A stretch of DNA of 64,000 bases. Origin: Ramazzottius varieornatus (lineage: Eukaryota > Tardigrada > Eutardigrada > Parachela > Ramazzottiidae). Of the stretch, positions 21,701-33,851 are shown piece by piece (position 1 is the stretch's first letter; the number at the start of each line of letters is the position of its first letter). The translations under genes were made by a program, and so were the position numbers. The stretch lies in NCBI GenBank assembly GCA_001949185.1, contig BDGG01000001.1, forward strand, positions 1,360,263 through 1,424,262, written 5' to 3'. Under the pieces are notes generated by a model, which did no database searches, was not told the DNA's origin, and worked only from the letters and a program-made list of their open reading frames with translations.

Positions 21701-24700
21701 AGGAAACCGTTTCGGTTGCCTGTCCTGTTTCTGTAACGGCCACTCTTCCGTCTGTACCAGTTCGACTGATTTCACCAGGACCAGCATCACAAGCGACTTT
21801 GCACGGGGTGTCCACGGTTGGACCGCCGTCACCCAATCCGGTACTGTAAATATCTGACAAGTTGCAGCCCGACACCTAAACCCAACAAGATCGTTTACCC
21901 AAGTGGTGCACTTTGCCAAAGTTATCGGCTGGAAGCGTGCGCCACTTGAAAACGACCAAATTGTTTTACGGACTTTTTCACGTACTCTCCAGCTGGGAAA
22001 GTTTAATGGCTATTTTGTAGGGCGGAACGTGACGCTGGATATTTTGCCAACTGGTCCCAATGGTCTGGGTATCCGCCAAATCGGTAACGACCCAGTGTTC
22101 TTCCTGGCGCCTCCGATCTATACGGGGGATCAGCGACTGAGCTACGACCAGAACCTATCCTTTGCGCTTCGAGCTTCCCAAGAGGGCGCTCGAGCTTCCA
22201 TCCAAGATGTCATTATCGAAGGACGGGGTTACGACACCGAACTGATGCGCATCGCTGTGCCCATCTTCGCACAGGGCAATCCACTGCCCACCAGGGAACC
22301 TCAACAGTATAGCTTTCGGCTACATGAACACCCGGAATATCAATGGAGCCCGCGGTTATCCGCCCTAGAGTTCCAGGTATACGTACCGAATCTTCATGGA
22401 ATATCGTAGAGAAAATTTAAGATCCTCGCAAAATATCACGCTCGCAACTTCCGCAGCGAAAAGTATAGTGCAATAGATATCAGTAGAAAACGTGATTATT
22501 ACTATGGTGCGAAAACAAACTCAAACAGGCTACCGTATGTTTTTATTTCAGAAACTCCTGTCGAATATTTCGGCCATCCGCATTCGCGCCACCTTCGTGC
22601 CTGACGGTACCGGTTACGTCGACGACATTAGTCTCGGATCTGCTGCGCAGATTGGCCACTCTGGTTCTGCCGGTATCGGACAGCTGGCTGCCCACGTTGA
22701 GACCTGTCAGTGTCCGCCCGGCTACATCGGACAGTTCTGCGAAGACTGCGCACCCGGCTTCCGGCGAGCAGTACCCAACGGCGACGCTTTGACACTCTGT
22801 GTGCCGTGTGCCTGTAACAACCACTCCGAGACGTGTGATCGTCGTACCGGCAAATGTTTGTGTCAACACAACACTGCTGGAGAGAACTGCGAGCGTTGTG
22901 CGGCGGGATTTTACGGTCGACCTACCCAAGGAACTCCAGACGACTGCAAAGCATGTCCCTGTCCGAACAACGGACCCTGCGCTCAGCTGGTGAACGGTGA
23001 TGTGGTTTGCGTGGGATGCGCCACTGGATACGCCGGTAAAAGTTCCCATGATAGTTTCACACTTGCAGAATCATCTCCGCTAGTTTTTTTTCCACAGGTC
23101 TGCGTTGCGATATTTGTGCGGATGGATACTTTGGCGATCCGGAAGGCAAGCATGGTCCGAAGACTCCGTGTCAGGCGTGTAGCTGCAACGGGAACATTGA
23201 TCCCAATGCCGTGGGTAACTGCCACCCGTTGACGGGAGCGTGTTTAAAGTGTACACACAACACGACTGGCATCGCTTGCGAAAGTTGCTTACCGGGATTC
23301 TACGGCGACGCCTTGAAGAAGACGTGCCGACCTTGTGAATGTTATCCACAAGGAACTGAAAGCATAAGTGGTACGTGAAATTTCCTATTGTTAATATGAA
23401 GCCGTGTTCGAGTGGTTTCTCAACTGGAGGAAGTTCCAAAACTCTTCCTAAACAGTAGTCACCTGGATGTATGAAATACTGTAGACAAGGATTGTAGTCG
23501 AGCCACATCACCATCATTAAACCAATATGGGAAGCTTCCTCTGTTTCCAAACAACGTACAATTATTAGTCCTCCTCACGACAGGCCGAAAAACTCTGTTG
23601 ATTGTGTTGATCATGAAAGTGAATTACGAAGTCTTGCTTTCAGCTGATCTCTGTCTGCACAGTGCTTCACGTTGCGAGATACCGTTTCACGTATGGGCTT
23701 CTTGATACCTATTAGTGTCGGGGATATCGACAGACAGAGACTAGCCAGAGAGAAAACCATGAATTTCAGCCTAGTCAGGAGGCAAAGTTTGCCTACAAAC
23801 CTACCCCGCAAAACTCGCGCATTTCCGCTCCCGTTTCCGAGACTTTCGAAAAACGCACTTTTGTCTCACTCACGACTAATTTCCGTTGATCAAGCAAACT
23901 CAAATTTTAAATCAACCGTTTGCGACATAAACAGCTCGTCTTGAGGAGGACTATTATGACAATGAGCGGACAACACGAAAACTTTTGTTGTTTTACCAGG
24001 TTCGGTTCTGGATTGTGACAAGACCAGTGGTCAATGTCCCTGCAAAGTCAACGTGGATGGTCGTCGCTGCGACGCTGCCCCTATCGGCTTCTGGAATCTC
24101 GTCATGGGCGAAGGTGGCCAACGCTGTGACTGCGACCCCAAAGGATCGTTCAACAGATCGTGCGATATGTACACCGGACAGTGTTTCTGCCGTGAAGGTA
24201 CCGCGAATATGACTTTTACAAAAGCCAGCAGAAACCCTGATCCTGTTGTTCTTCAAGGTGTCACCGGCCGGAAGTGCGATCAGTGTCTTCCCAATCATTA
24301 CGGTTTCGGTACTACCGGCTGCCGCGCCTGCAACTGCGACCCGCTGGGATCAATCTCCCTCCAATGCAACCTCAACACCGGCCAGTGCGTCTGTCAACCG
24401 GGTGTGGTGGGCAAACACTGCAACCGCTGCCAGGAGAACCGCTACAACATCTCCGCCGGATGCCTGCCCTGTGCTCCATGTTACAACCTCGTGAAGGATG
24501 CTGCCGATGGGTATAGAGAGAAACTGAAGAAGCTAGAGAATGCTCTGGACGCTGTGGCGAATGCGGCTGTAACGGTAAAAGACAGTCTAAAATGCAACAT
24601 TGGAAAACGAACTGAACATGATGATCTCAAGCGGCTCATGATTACACTGTTGTCGGTTGAAGGTCTGCGCCACTTGGGAAAACCTTCATGTTCAGGACAT

Positions 24701-26747
24701 TTGCTGACGTTCCAAACGATCCATTTCTTCTGATATTTGTTGGTGGCGTATGTTTCAGGTGGAAGATTTGGCCGGTTTCAAAGGCAAGATGGACAATTTG
24801 AACGCCCAGATCGACGAGTTGCAGAAGAGCGCGGTGAACGTCATCGGTGTCAACGGAATCACCGCGACGGAGAGCGCGAACTTGGTAGGACGACTTGACC
24901 AGATCATGAAACGGGTTTCGGCCATCGAGCAACGTCTGCATAACACCTCGTCCCTTATCGAGAGCGGAAGAATGTTCGCTAATGATGCCGGGTTCGTCTC
25001 GAGTGAAGCTGAGCGTCTCCTGCAGTTGTGCTTTGACGCTCTGAGTAACACCAGGAATTACTTGGAGAACGAAGCAAGGGAAGCGTTCATGTCCGCGCAG
25101 GACGCCTCGACGAGGTTCGGCCAAACATCTAGTCGCATGTCCGAGGTGAGTCAACCTGTTGTCGAAATGTACAACCTCCCACCCACTTTCACAGTTACCT
25201 TTGTTTTTTAGATTGCAAGAGATGCGCGCTTATTGGCAGGTCAACACGAGCAAGCCGCCCTGGCTATCGTTGCTCTAGCCGATGAAGCTCTGAACTCTTC
25301 CCGCGAAGCCATGCGTCTTCTGACAGACACCGTGGCCAAGAAGAATAACAACTCGGTCGTGCTGGAAGATCTTCGTCGTGAACAAGCGCATCTTCAAGCT
25401 CTTCAGACCCGCGTACAAAACCTGGCTTCCATGGCCAAGGAGGATGCCGACAAGGCCTACAACGAAGCACTGGAGATCTACACGAAAGCCAGTAGCCTCG
25501 CTGTTCCGACCATCGATGTACCGTTCTTGCTGACACAAGCGCAAGCCATCGACAGCAGTTCCCAGCAGATCGCCAACAGTTCCGGAGATTTGCTGAGCGG
25601 GAACGCGCAGCTGATTGACAGTATTAGCTCGCAGAAAGCTCAAGCTTCCCAGATGTTGGCGACGGGAAAAGCGTTGCAGCAAGATACTGATGCCATGTTG
25701 GCCGACATTGACAAAGCCAAGGTAATACTTCATTTCAAGAATGGTATCAATCACAAATTTCAGTAATGAATATCTCGTGTTTGCGCAGGCTGATGCCGAT
25801 AACGCCATTTTGAAAGCGGAAAGTATTTTGAAAGAAGCACGCGATACTCTGCAAACTCTCCAGCAGTTCAATGATGTGGCTCGTCGCAGTGAGGCCCAAG
25901 CCAAACAAGCTATTCAGGATGTTCCAGCCGTGGAGAAAGAAATCGAAGGTGCGCTGAAGAGAAACCAAGAAGCTCGTGAAGTACTTTACGGTGCGGAGAA
26001 CGACGCAAAGCGCGCGAAAGATGTCGCTTTGATCGCCCAGAAAACCGCCGAGGACGCTTCAAAAGTACCGATTGATCATCACCACTAATTGTTAAGTTAG
26101 AAATCCGGGCTCGAAATAGCTAAAGGAATTTTGTTTGCAGATTGCCGGTAAGATAAGGGAGGAATCTGGGCAAGCCAAAAACCTCGCTAGTGGGCTGGAA
26201 GCAAAGGCAAATGGGCTAGCTGTGGATGTTGAGAACGCCAACCGAGAGTTCGAAGGTCTTGCTACACAGTCGTATGCGGAGGAAACGGCGGTGCGAACGA
26301 CCATTGAGAAATCTGGAGAAGCAAAGAGAAAGGTCGAACAAGCCAGGCAGAAGGTGGACACGGCTATGGAGATGGTCGATGATATCCTTTCTCAACTTGG
26401 TATGTACACATCCTCACTTCTGTTTCTGTTTTTGGTCGCTCTGAAGTCGTTCTGAACGGGAATAGTTTACCTGTATGGATATTCTTTTCGTAGGTGGAAC
26501 CGAAGAGATCGAAGGGGGACGGCTGGATACCTTGGCCAAACAACTGACCGAAGCCGAGGATCAGTTGAATAACGCTGATTTGGATCGACGGCTGAAGAAC
26601 CTGACGGCCAGCCGGCAGTCCCAGCAGAAAATGATCAATGACTACACGCTCGAACTGGAGCGCTTGAGGAAGGAAGTGGTCACTCTGGAGTCCATCCGCG
26701 ACTCGTTACCCGAGAGATGTTTCAATAAAATGCGACTGGAAGTTTAA
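18778..26747 (+). CDS. LAMC1: Laminin subunit gamma
   Basis: Basement-membrane heterotrimer subunit. Fifteen exons join with consistent phases: 18778-19040, 19482-19753, 20232-20837, 21190-21562, 21629-21840, 22021-22376, 22552-23035, 23098-23370, 24000-24197, 24258-24574, 24759-25145, 25212-25721, 25789-26064, 26141-26399 and 26494-26747. They give 1679 residues (human gamma-1 has 1609). Order: signal peptide and Gln/Pro-rich leader; laminin N-terminal domain ([16 protein letters not shown]); laminin EGF modules ([17 protein letters not shown]); a laminin IV domain at about residues 555-720 ([15 protein letters not shown]); further EGF modules; and a long coiled coil from about residue 1090. 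The C-terminus has the conserved Cys (ERCFNKM) for linkage to the beta chain and ends in LEV. Intron 1 contains MITE family A copy 2; intron 8 carries a dispersed repeat. Confidence 0.96.
19131..19330. mobile_element. MITE family A, copy 2
   Basis: In laminin intron 1. Inverted ends of about 45 bp: CGCACGAAGAGAAAGTCCGG then CAGTAAAAAGT at the left, reverse complement with few changes at the right (ACTTCTTACTGGTCCGGACT, TCTCTTTGTGCG). This is the clearest of the four copies and defines the ends. Confidence 0.85.
23600..23860. repeat. Dispersed repeat B, copy 1
   Basis: Within laminin intron 8. Matches 42830-43030 over about 200 bp, sharing CAGCTGAT, GCGAGATACC, AGACTAGCCAGA/AGAGTAGCCAGA, CCTAGT-AGGAGG and CGCGCATTTCCG in order. 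No coding capacity. Class unknown. Confidence 0.55.
26724..26729 (+). terminator. AATAAA inside the last laminin codons
   Basis: A canonical AATAAA lies 16 bases before the laminin stop codon. No other AATAAA was noticed in the next 300 bases. It may serve as the poly(A) signal with a very short 3' UTR, or be a chance match. Confidence 0.35.
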
Positions 26748-27304
26748 GCTGGACTTTCTAACGGTTGTTTGTTGCCATTTGATTGCCTTCTCTTAGCATT
26801 TTGGCAGTACGCTGCAATCAATATGCCTTCTTCAAACTAGCATTTACTGTGAACATATACCTTACACTGCTTCGGGTTACCCTTTAGTATCAGTTTAACG
26901 TTTGAATCCTGATTGAGGGTTTACTTGTTTCTGCGTGTTCTAATTTATCATGACTTTCGAAATTTATCACCATTTCGAAAACCATATCACTCAAATAGCC
27001 CCGCGAAGAGCGATTCGAAAAACGGTTACCCTATAGATGTCACGGATAAAGTTGCGCTTGTTGCATCATAAACTGTTCTTAACACTACTGGAAACGAGGT
27101 TCTGGCGGAGGCATTGCAACGACGCCAGCGCAATCGACGATCCACCAAGTTTCCGCGTCGTGCCTTCTGAACTTCCGGACAAAGCTGCAATCCAGGCATT
27201 GATAGTCAGCAGTCACATAGCCGCACGTGCTGTAACGCTTCTTGAACTTCGCCAATTGCGTCATAGTAAGCGTGTGCTTGTATGCGTCACCATACCCGTA
27301 GACT

Positions 27305-29899
27305 CTAAGCGTACTGGGACGTAGATTCGCGACTTTCAAGAAGCATTACAGCACTGTAAGTTGGACCGCAAGGCTCAAAGCCACTTACAATACACTGAAT
27401 AGGATAATGAGCGGTAACAAGGCAAAAGTTACTCCAGCGGAAGCGTATGCTATTATGCGTTTCTCCGTACTTCCGCATAGTTCGCCGTGAAGTCCGCATG
27501 CGGGCCGGTCAGGTGGTGACGCAGCCCCTCTCCACAAAAACTGGGCACTTGAAGTGGAGATTATATCCCATGATCTGAGCACCGGTTTGTAGTACAGCAC
27601 ATCCTAAAACGCGATGGGTAAGAGATTAATTTCAGCCAATTAAATTCCGAATGAGTGGGTAAAAGGCAGGCTCTATGCCAAATTCTGAAATTGCTTTGAA
27701 CGCTTGTGAGCTCCAATCGAACGACCGCGAAACGGCTTCCGGATGTCGTTCGCCATTTGGAAGAACGACCACGTCTCGCAAGAAGGAAGGAAAGGGTCGA
27801 GACGTCAGGTCATTAACCTTAGCGACCTTTACAGCGTCAAAGAAAGCATGCTTCCACAGCAGTTTCTCTGAGCTCATCCTCATGTACATGGAATATAAGC
27901 CCTGTAAGCAAAGGATTAACAGCAAAAGAGAATGAGATCGATCGGCTGTGAATAAAAAACATACCGCCGAGACTAGCTCTACACCTTCGTAGCCATTGAC
28001 CATGAATTCGTTGAACTGAAACAAAAGACTACGAGGTAAAGGTTGTAAACTTAGCCACCCCATACCGGGTTTCTAAAGTTAGCCACGGCTGTAGCGTCTA
28101 TCGCTTGATTGACTATCTGATTGTCAATTTTGGCTTTTTAACATGAGATTTCACGTTCTTTCAATTGCGGATCTCTTGGATTCTCTGACTCCTCGTGTTG
28201 ACTGTGCCTAATATCATTCGACAGCCAATTATTTTATCTATCGATCTATCCTTAAAAGTTTGGGATTGAGTGGTAGAAAACAGGCGAACTTAGACGGCTG
28301 ACTTTACAACCTTTCCCTCGTACGTTGTAGCGACTGCAAGGCCGGTTGTACACTGAACACATCTAGTGGCAGTAAAACCTTTTGGAGTGAGTCGTAGGGC
28401 GTGCTGTACATTTCCGAGCGACGACGCACTATTCTTTCGGCGACGGGGGTCGTAAGGGTGTAGTTTATTTCTTTGGTACCGAGGATCAGTACGCTCTTGA
28501 AAGCTCGACGGACAATCTGGAAGACCAAACGAGTCAAAGCCAGAACCAACGCCTGGTATTTTGAAATGGAACCCTCCGCCTACCTGATCTAAAGGATCGT
28601 CGTGCTTCCAACGAAGTGGCGGCTCTGACGGAACCTCCATTTCATACAGAAAGATAAACACCTACACGAGGGTAACGAAGGTCAGAGAACCTCCCGCGCA
28701 TCTTCAAACCTTTCACCTTTGCATGCGTAGATTTTTCCTTCTCAACCTACGCACATAACTGCCAGAAGTCATGTTCAGTTCCTCCGCTTTCGCCTAAAAT
28801 ATGAAAGATCTCGAATGGGAAAGCCGCTAGTTCCCGCATGGTTAGTCGGTAACCTTACCATTAGTCTACGCATCGCCGCGTGCAAAGTGCAACACAAGAT
28901 TACTAAAAAAAGGTTACAGCTATTTTTTCCTCCACGGAATTCAGATTTGAATAATTCCAAACCTCTGGAAAAGTTGCCGGCTTGTGATAACACAGACGCG
29001 AATTGTTCGTGGTAGTCGTTGGAGTCTATATCAATTGTGGAGTACTGGACCAGAGCCGCGTTCCGTTGAAAGACTCTCAAGCAACCTTGACATTCGGATT
29101 TGGGGCGGGAAGCTAGCGGGGACCCAGTCAGTCTGTCATTAAGCACGGTAATATGTCTCCACTGGAAGCGCTGCATCAAGGCCAACAGCGCTTCACCAAA
29201 CACCGTGACCGAACCGGGGAATAAATAGAGGGTGGTGGGAAACCTTTGCCGAGGTAGCTCCACCGACCCACTACAAACGAAACTGTCGCGTAGTATTTTC
29301 GTTGTCGCCGAACGGGAAGAGACTTGATACCAAATAACGTTTTGATCGAAGTTCGGACTTACCAGGAAAGGGAGAGAACGTAAAGCTCTGTAGGAATATA
29401 CAGATTGAATTTGGTTTATTCATATCTTTTTATCACCAGGAATGAATTACACACAATATACCTCGCGTTATGTCTCCGATCAGAGGATATCCAGCGGTCC
29501 CAACTATAAAGGTCGACAGGGAAAGTTCGAACGCGAGTGCAACGGTAGGAGTGCAAGCGTTTTGACGTTTGTACCTGACGACACGACGATGATCTGCTCA
29601 CTGATATTTTTGTCCTTTATGGCCGTGAATACTGCTTCGGAAACTGGAGCGGCAATGCTGGACTGCTGGTTCATCGATGTAGACTCTGCAGGGCCAATAA
29701 GGTCCAGTTTACGGATCTGGGCATCTTTGTACAGCTCGGGGAACCTGACCGCAGCATCCTGCAGGGCAATGTCGAATGAAGGGCTCAGAGCTTCAGTACC
29801 ACTTCCCGACGATCGACCAGTTGTTACCACCAGAATATTCAACCTAGCTGAGACAGTGTAAATTCGGCAAAACAATAACACATTTCTCGAGAAGATCAT
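27305..29899 (-). CDS. ANF-type single-pass receptor with very short cytoplasmic tail (NPR-C-like)
   Basis: Twelve exons join in phase: 29575-29899, 29462-29503 (42 nt), 29363-29387 (25 nt), 28963-29282, 28859-28902, 28755-28793, 28584-28661, 28379-28516, 27965-28015, 27702-27901, 27389-27574 and 27305-27353, giving 498 residues. Signal peptide MIFSRNVLLFCRIYTVSA. The ANF-receptor domain spans most of the protein (FPTTLYLFPGSV, FGEALLALMQRFQWRHI, ELNMTSGSYVFIFL, VNGYEGVELVS, NGERHPEAVSRSFD). WRGAASPPDRPACGL precedes a membrane segment at about 461-488 and a ten-residue tail. There is no kinase-homology or cyclase domain, so it should bind ligand without making cGMP, like the vertebrate clearance receptor. 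Donors after exons 4, 6 and 10 are weak. Intron 28016-28378 holds a MITE. Ligand unknown. Confidence 0.85.
28029..28324. mobile_element. MITE family C (about 295 bp), copy 1
   Basis: Ends are inverted repeats (ACGAGGTAAAGGTTGTAAAC at the left, GTCAGC-proximal TTTACAACCTTTCCCTCGT at the right). Lies wholly within an intron of the NPR-C-like receptor. Matches 33852-34146 in opposite orientation along its whole length. Confidence 0.8.
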
Positions 29900-32800
29900 G
29901 GTATAGACGCTTCGTGGGAAGATCCATGGAGATTAGACTCAGATTGTGCAGACCATTCTATCGTCGATTGATAGTAGCAGGCGGTACGCCATGGTAGACA
30001 GAATTCCGCTTGCGTGATGCCCGACCTAATACGGTTCACCTGCAGTGACGGTAGCTATGGTACCACGCATCTTTCGCCGCTAGCTATTTATCCTGGTTCA
30101 AGAAGCTAATTTGTCAAGGCCAGTTGAAAAACGCAGATTCGTAAAAAAGCCGGTAAATCAGTTCACGCTAGACCGGTAATTCGGTTAAGCGATAGATAGG
30201 CAAAATAGGTTGTAAATTCCAGGCCCCTGGAATGGAAAACAGGAAAGGAATGCCTGATATTCCTATATTCTTATTTTCCTTTTCAGAACGTCATCGCGAA
30301 AACTTGGAATGCCAAAATACCGTTTGTCGGTCAGTTATCCATACAAATTTGTACGGGTAGCATGAGATAATAAGCTTCGGCTTAGGCAGGTTTTTTAACA
30401 CTTACAGCACGAAGGTTTTCATGTTCGCAAAATACCACCGTTCTCTTTGTGAGTACAAGACTTTGGTTGGCTAAGGTAATGCAAAGGAGGCAGGGCCAGC
30501 CAATAGATAATTTAAGAAATTTAGAAATTTCGAAGATTGGCAGGCCGTGGAGTTCAACCTGGGGAAAGTAGTCCTTGCCATTTTGATTTTCTCTAAAGCA
30601 TTCCGATGACAAGAAAATTTGTCCCAGGCTTGGTTTCGGTAAAGGGAATTGTCCTCACTGTTTCAGATTTTTTCAGAACGAGTGTTGCGTATGTGCCTCC
30701 AGTAAGAAGACGAAGACTGAAATACCACCGAAACCACCCGAAATCGTAAAACTTTTTGCTAGCGTTCTGCGTTTTCGCTGACCACTGGTCATTAATCTCA
30801 ACTTAATGACAAGATCGAGTTGCAGGCAAACAAAAAATCCCCAACCCGAAAGACCAAAAGCTAAAATCGGGAGGCGAGTGAAACTGACACATTGTACTCA
30901 CAATGAGTACGGTCGTGCTACAAGTGTTAAAGGACCGTCATACAGTCTGACAGCAAAGTTGATACCTTCCACTAAGAATTTCAGTGGAAATTTCAGTTTT
31001 ATGCGACCAAGTCCAAACTTTCGTTATTGGACTGCAAATTACCTCACTTATACTAACGTAGTAGGCTGCGGCTGATTTGGCAAGAAAACATACTTGTAAT
31101 CTTGGTACAGAGAAAACGGACAGAGAAGCGAAAAGCGAGCGTTATGAAAAGTAGTATGGACGAAATACTTCTATCCCGAATATCTTCCGTCGTGCTCGTG
31201 ATCCGAAAGCCAGAGGTGTCTTCTACATGATAGCGTTTGAACTATTGCAATCGGACTATGGGTTCAGGAGATACGAAACTGCGAACGAACACGATGGGGT
31301 GGCGATGACCCGTGACAGTGACTAAAGTCATTTCCTTGAAGGGTAGATAACTCTCTGTTCCAAGAGATTCCAGCTCCGGATGGTGACCACAACTGTTCTC
31401 GTGTCTCTGGAAGATTTCTCGCAGACATGGATAACCACCACGAAGCAGGCTACACGGGTGCAATCCAGAGCTGGAAAAACGTCCACTGTTTTTCTCACAT
31501 CACCATTTTGGAACCTGTCTTTCAAGTATCGATAGCGAAGTGTCACCCTGTTTTTAGAAATTTAACATAGCGCTAAAAGTTTTCGGTGTCTGTGCCTGTG
31601 GAAACCTCATGCAAAAGCTGTTTTCGGGACTTTTTCGACGACCTCAGTCCAATTGACTGGCATCCCGGAAAGAATAATTAGATGTTCGTTGTTCATGCAG
31701 CCTTACATAGAAAATTACATAGCTTTCTATTGATACTCGGATGAGGAATCTATTGGGGAATCGGATGAAATTACGTTGAATGAATCTGTTTTCTTTTTGT
31801 GGGAGCGTCATACCTTCAGCTAAACGGATGAACTTTGCTGTGACAGACTGCAGTACAGCATTATGTAGGTAATGGGCCGAAGCTCAGCAAACGCTTGACG
31901 AGAAATTATGGGCCAGTACAAATTACGGGCCAGGCGGATAAGACCGTAAATTGGGAATTCAAGCTTAGAAAATTGTCCAATAGTGCATTGGTGGGAATTG
32001 CACACGTACATACGGACTTCCGTGCCGCCGTTTCGGAACGCGTGTTCCAAACTTTTCCTTCGTGCGTGTACGTCACTTGTAGTTTTCTGAATCGGATTCC
32101 TACATCACGTGCACGGTACTATCTGTAACGTCAGCGTTTAAACCGTAACATGCCAGTTAATTGAGTGATTCTTAGGCTAAAACGGTCGGAATCCACGCGG
32201 AAACTTCATCTGCTACTACTGGCCAAATCTCCACCAGTCCGCCACCATCTCCCTCTTGCTTGGTATCAAAATAATCGCAAAATTTGTTCTTTCATCGGAA
32301 GGCAAGCAAGAGTCGTTAAGCTCCAGTGAGCAACGATTGCGACACTCAATGTGGATGTACTGCTGGTCGCGTTCATCTGCAAATTGAGTTTAAGAACCGG
32401 CGTCTGCTGGTTCGTGACGGCTCTTGTCTTGCCTTCCGGTGCTAGAAGCAAATGTTGATGATGGCAATGTTGTTGATGGCGGATTGGTAGAGATTCGGCC
32501 ACTAGAAGTGGATGGAGTTTCCGCCAGGATTCCGCCGTTTTATCCCATTTTACGGTTGAAACGCTGACTGCACAGATGGAACCCGTGCATCTGATGCATG
32601 GATCCGATTTAGAAAAGCTACGGGTGACATACCCCAAACCGGACCAGGCGGAAACATGATTTCCAAATCTTGAGCGGAACCAAGCGGAATTTCCGCCTGG
32701 TTTCGGTTTGGTTACGCCCGCCGGACCGAATTAGTACTTTAATGCTGCTTGTGTTGTTCTGCTGCTTATGTTCCCCTTGGGCCCTACCCACGTACTGTAC

Positions 32801-33034
32801 GTATAGCAAGAACGTTGATTGATTGAAGCACTGGCACCGGCAGCTATGTGCGCCACCGAAAATGTTACAACGAAATATGTCAACGTTCCATCGCGTGTGC
32901 ATGTCAGATCTGCGTTTCCGTTGGTACCATCTCCGAAAATAAAATAAAATAATAACACACAATGCGGTCGCTTCTCTGTTGCTCGATGTGTGCCTCATTA
33001 ATCGGTAAAGTAATTTTCCCATCAAGTCCGTAGG
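29900..33034. other. Gene-poor 3.1-kb stretch
   Basis: Contains the presumed upstream region of the NPR-C-like receptor and one MITE (31889-32070). Open frames near 30.4, 31.3 and 32.3-32.9 kb show no recognisable domain or splice-consistent extension. An A-rich AAATAAAATAAAATAATAA run lies near 32.95 kb, upstream of the first glycine-rich gene. Confidence 0.4.
31889..32070. mobile_element. MITE family A, copy 3
   Basis: Shares the inverted ends (ATGGGCCAGTACAAAT at the left; CCAAACTTTTCCTTCGTGCG at the right) and the middle of the other family A copies, more diverged than the copy at 19.1 kb. Confidence 0.65.
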
Positions 33035-33466
33035 ATGGCCTATGTTGAAAGATTGAGTCTTATCTTCGTAGTAGTGTTAATTTTTCGCTCCGGATATACG
33101 GCGAAGCCATTGCGTTCAGCGCAAACTGTGGATGGCGACGATGACGACAACGACTTCCTTCTCGAGAAGGCGGACGATTATCCCGATGAGGCTTCTGCAT
33201 CAGATGGGACGAAGTGCGCGAATCGACTAGCTATCGGTGGTACAGGAGGTAAAGCAATCGGGGGAAGGAAAGGTGAACCAGGAAGCAGTACCGACGCAGA
33301 GGGTGGGGAAGGCGGACCCGCATTCAACAACGTGGGATGTGGAGCAGACGGCGGCGCTGGGGGCAAAGCTTTAGTCAAAGACAACGGGGCAAGATCCCGG
33401 GGAGGCTTGGGTGGGGGTGCCATCACTGCATACATGCAACAATTCGTTGTGCAGAGAATGAATTGA
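33035..33466 (+). CDS. Secreted glycine-rich protein, family member 1
   Basis: 143 residues. Signal peptide MAYVERLSLIFVVVLIFRSG is followed by an acidic stretch (GDDDDNDF) and a glycine-rich domain with GG-x-GG-[KP]-A repeats. Two cysteines anchor the repeat: DGTKCANR and NNVGCGADGG. The same plan is found in the genes at 37105, 44912 and 61214. The single exon runs from ATG to stop; the bases before the ATG (CCGTAGG) could also be a splice acceptor. Function unknown. A matrix or cuticle role is inferred from the signal peptide and composition only. Confidence 0.72.
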   Translation: MAYVERLSLIFVVVLIFRSGYTAKPLRSAQTVDGDDDDNDFLLEKADDYPDEASASDGTKCANRLAIGGTGGKAIGGRKGEPGSSTDAEGGEGGPAFNNVGCGADGGAGGKALVKDNGARSRGGLGGGAITAYMQQFVVQRMN

Positions 33467-33851
33467 AAAGCGAAGATTAGGTTGTTTTTAGTGCAGCATG
33501 ATTCTGATTTAAAGGTGCGTTAGTTTTCGGTGCTTTTTCGCCTGTTTCATTAGCTTACTTGATAGCTAGATGCAACACAGGTAATTATACAGGTGCTGCC
33601 TTTGACATAACAAAAATGGTGGAGAACCGTTATGGTTCTGTATTGATTAGATCCACGTCATCGTGTACTTCCTGTCGACTAACGGCTGTCTGCTGGCCAT
33701 ACGACAGCAGGATGGCCATCATGTAGTGAGACTGGTTTGACCAGCGAAGTACGATGGTCGCTGAAAAAAGCCTTCAGATATGTATAAGATCATTTCCGCG
33801 GACTCACTCAATTCGAAGCGCAGTCAATATGCAGCTAGTCAGTCTTGTGTT

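Noticed and set aside
27085-27339. Open minus-strand frame that might extend the NPR-C-like receptor with a cytoplasmic domain
   Set aside because: It cannot be joined in phase to the transmembrane exon. The in-phase acceptor at 27353 leads to a stop at 27305.
33178-33435. Proline-rich minus-strand frame opposite glycine-rich gene 1
   Set aside because: Glycine codons read in reverse give proline. The plus strand has the signal peptide and family pattern. The same applies to 44976-45365 and 61849-62283.
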